This document shows, piece by piece, positions 7,504 through 8,345 of a DNA stretch of 8,345 nt (positions are counted from its first letter, which is position 1; each line of letters starts with the position of its first letter). Source of the stretch: an uncultured Alistipes sp. (GTDB lineage: Bacteria > Bacteroidota > Bacteroidia > Bacteroidales > Rikenellaceae); NCBI GenBank assembly GCA_900769745.1, contig CAAGHX010000020.1:1-8345 (forward strand). The letters are read 5' to 3'. Under the pieces are notes generated by a model, which saw nothing but the letters and a program-made list of their open reading frames with translations, was not told where the DNA came from and did not search any database. The translations under genes were made by a program, and so were the position numbers.

Positions 7504-8327
7504 CTACATCTTCTTTACACTTCCGCCACTCGATGCGTTTCGGTAGATGTCGGTGGCACTGCCCGCATAACGAACATCTCCTCCCGACGACGCTTGGGCG
7601 CTAATGCGTTTTGTGGCGTTGATATATATGTCTGCTCCCGACGAAGCCTCGGCATCAGCTACTGCGACCACAAACTTGCTGGCCTTGATATCTCCTGCCG
7701 ACGAAGCATCAGCCTCCAATACTTCGGCACTTCCCGAGAGAATTATATTTGCGCTCGACGAAGCGTCGCACTCAACCTCTTTGGCTGTGAGCTCAATCTC
7801 AACTCTTGCCGCCGACGAAGCATCAATCTCGCACGCACCGCTTACGGCGTATGTTCCGCCTACGTTGGCAGCCGACGAGGCGTCGATATCCAGTGCCTCC
7901 ACCTCTGCGCTTGAGATTTTTACCTTTCCTGCCGACGAGGCCGAAATCTCCAATGAAGAGCTTTTTATAGCTGGATAAATCGTAACATTTCCTGCCGAGC
8001 TTGTCTTAATCTTCTTGATGGCCTCGTTCTTTGGCAGATAGATATTCACGTTGATATTTGTCAGCGAGCCAATCTCGTCGCTAATCTTCGCTATGAGTTT
8101 GCCACTCTCGATTTTGCACACAACATACTGCATCACGTTGTCGTCAGCCTGTATTACCACCTTGTCGTTGGTGCGGTCCTCGATAATCACATTCACTGCT
8201 TTGCAAGCCTCTATCTGGCTGTATGCCTTCGTGAGAGTCTCCTCTTTCTCTATGATTTTACCGCTGCCAGTCAACTTCTTAAATCCCCAATTTGCCTCTG
8301 CCGAGATGGGGTGGTTGTTACTGATAA
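7504..8327 (-). CDS. Head GIN domain (DUF2807) beta-helix protein, 5' truncated
   Basis: The frame is open from the TAG at 7504 to the adapter junction at about 8327, giving 273 residues without the true N-terminus. A TTG at 8274 could be taken as a start. However, the frame continues upstream as FISNNHPISAEANWGFKKL with no stop, and the family normally has a signal peptide before the conserved GSGK, so the real start is most likely off the contig. The head (GSGKIIEKEETLTKAYSQIEA, then VNVIIED and VVIQADDNVMQYVVCKIESGKL) is the DUF2807 signature. The remainder is a run of 18-21-residue rungs with SSA or SSG and hydrophobic strands, ending in SSGGSVKKM. Homologues are thought to be exported, lying in the periplasm or at the outer membrane; the export signal is not visible here. 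It is the first visible gene of the operon with the PspC protein. Biochemical function of the family is unknown to me. Confidence 0.9.
7525..8004 (-). repeat. Tandem beta-helix rung repeats in the GIN protein
   Basis: Nine SS(A/G) turns occur in the protein at 18-21-residue spacing, mostly preceded by an acidic residue and Ala (DASSA, EASSG, QASSG). In the DNA a GCCGACGAAGC-like word recurs on the plus strand at 7583, 7637, 7697, 7754, 7811, 7871 and 7931, with weaker copies at 7525 and 7994, i.e. every 54-63 bases. This also creates long false reading frames on the plus strand. Confidence 0.88.
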
Positions 8328-8345
8328 AGATCGGAAGAGCGTCGT
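8328..8345 (+). other. Illumina sequencing adapter at contig end (artefact)
   Basis: AGATCGGAAGAGCGTCGT is identical to the start of the Illumina TruSeq adapter read-through sequence. It runs to the last base of the window, so the contig ends in untrimmed adapter. The first one or two bases are ambiguous because genomic As precede it. Bases from about 8328 onward should not be treated as genomic, and the GIN gene is truncated here for this reason. Confidence 0.96.

Noticed and set aside
7604..7978. Plus-strand frame with repeated PADEAS words, resembling a repeat protein
   Set aside because: The repeats are the reverse complement of the GIN protein rungs; the real DUF2807 head and rungs are on the minus strand.
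7525..8004. Evenly spaced short repeats that could suggest a CRISPR array
   Set aside because: Repeats are short, imperfect, 54-63 bases apart and in frame with a beta-helix protein; the intervening sequence is coding and not spacer-like.
8272..8274. TTG as the start codon of the GIN protein
   Set aside because: The open frame continues upstream to the adapter junction and the family needs an export signal before GSGK, so the true start is off the contig.

Overview
The window looks like part of a chromosomal contig from a gut-type Bacteroidales bacterium (phylum Bacteroidota). Three things point there. TAnnTTTG -7 promoter boxes sit just upstream of three genes. Start codons mostly lack a Shine-Dalgarno sequence. 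The PspC-type membrane protein with a Bacteroidota-style N-terminal domain sits next to a 'head GIN' (DUF2807) protein. I cannot assign a genus from the sequence. The last 18 bases (8328-8345) are an exact Illumina TruSeq adapter sequence, so the right edge is an untrimmed contig end and not biology.

Layout, left to right. (1) Bases 1-658, minus strand: a HAD-family phosphatase (phosphoglycolate-phosphatase-like), cut by the left edge and overlapping by 11 bp the end of (2) an NhaC-type Na+/H+ antiporter at 648-2102, minus strand. These two look like one transcription unit. (3) A 129-bp divergent promoter region at 2103-2231 with a -7 box facing each way. (4) A family 2 glycosyltransferase at 2232-3140, plus strand. 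(5) A perfect bidirectional terminator at 3139-3174, placed between the convergent glycosyltransferase and (6) pfkA (ATP-dependent 6-phosphofructokinase, 3194-4171, minus strand), which has its own promoter. (7) A terminator at 4296-4324 closing an envelope-related operon on the minus strand. In transcription order that operon is a head GIN/DUF2807 beta-helix protein (7504-8327, 5' truncated), a 910-residue PspC-domain membrane protein (4747-7479) and a YbjQ/UPF0145 protein (4362-4691).

Genes (1), (2), (4) and (6) are ordinary housekeeping or surface-glycan functions. The most interesting unit is the GIN-PspC-YbjQ operon. The PspC protein carries, after its membrane block, three divergent tandem copies of a roughly 115-120-residue module that I do not recognise as a named domain. 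The first two copies are separated by a long Ile/Ala heptad coiled coil. The GIN protein is built of about eight 18-21-residue rungs with an SSA/SSG motif. Together they suggest an envelope-stress or envelope-structure system, but that function is inference from family resemblance. I saw no mobile element, CRISPR array, tRNA or rRNA.
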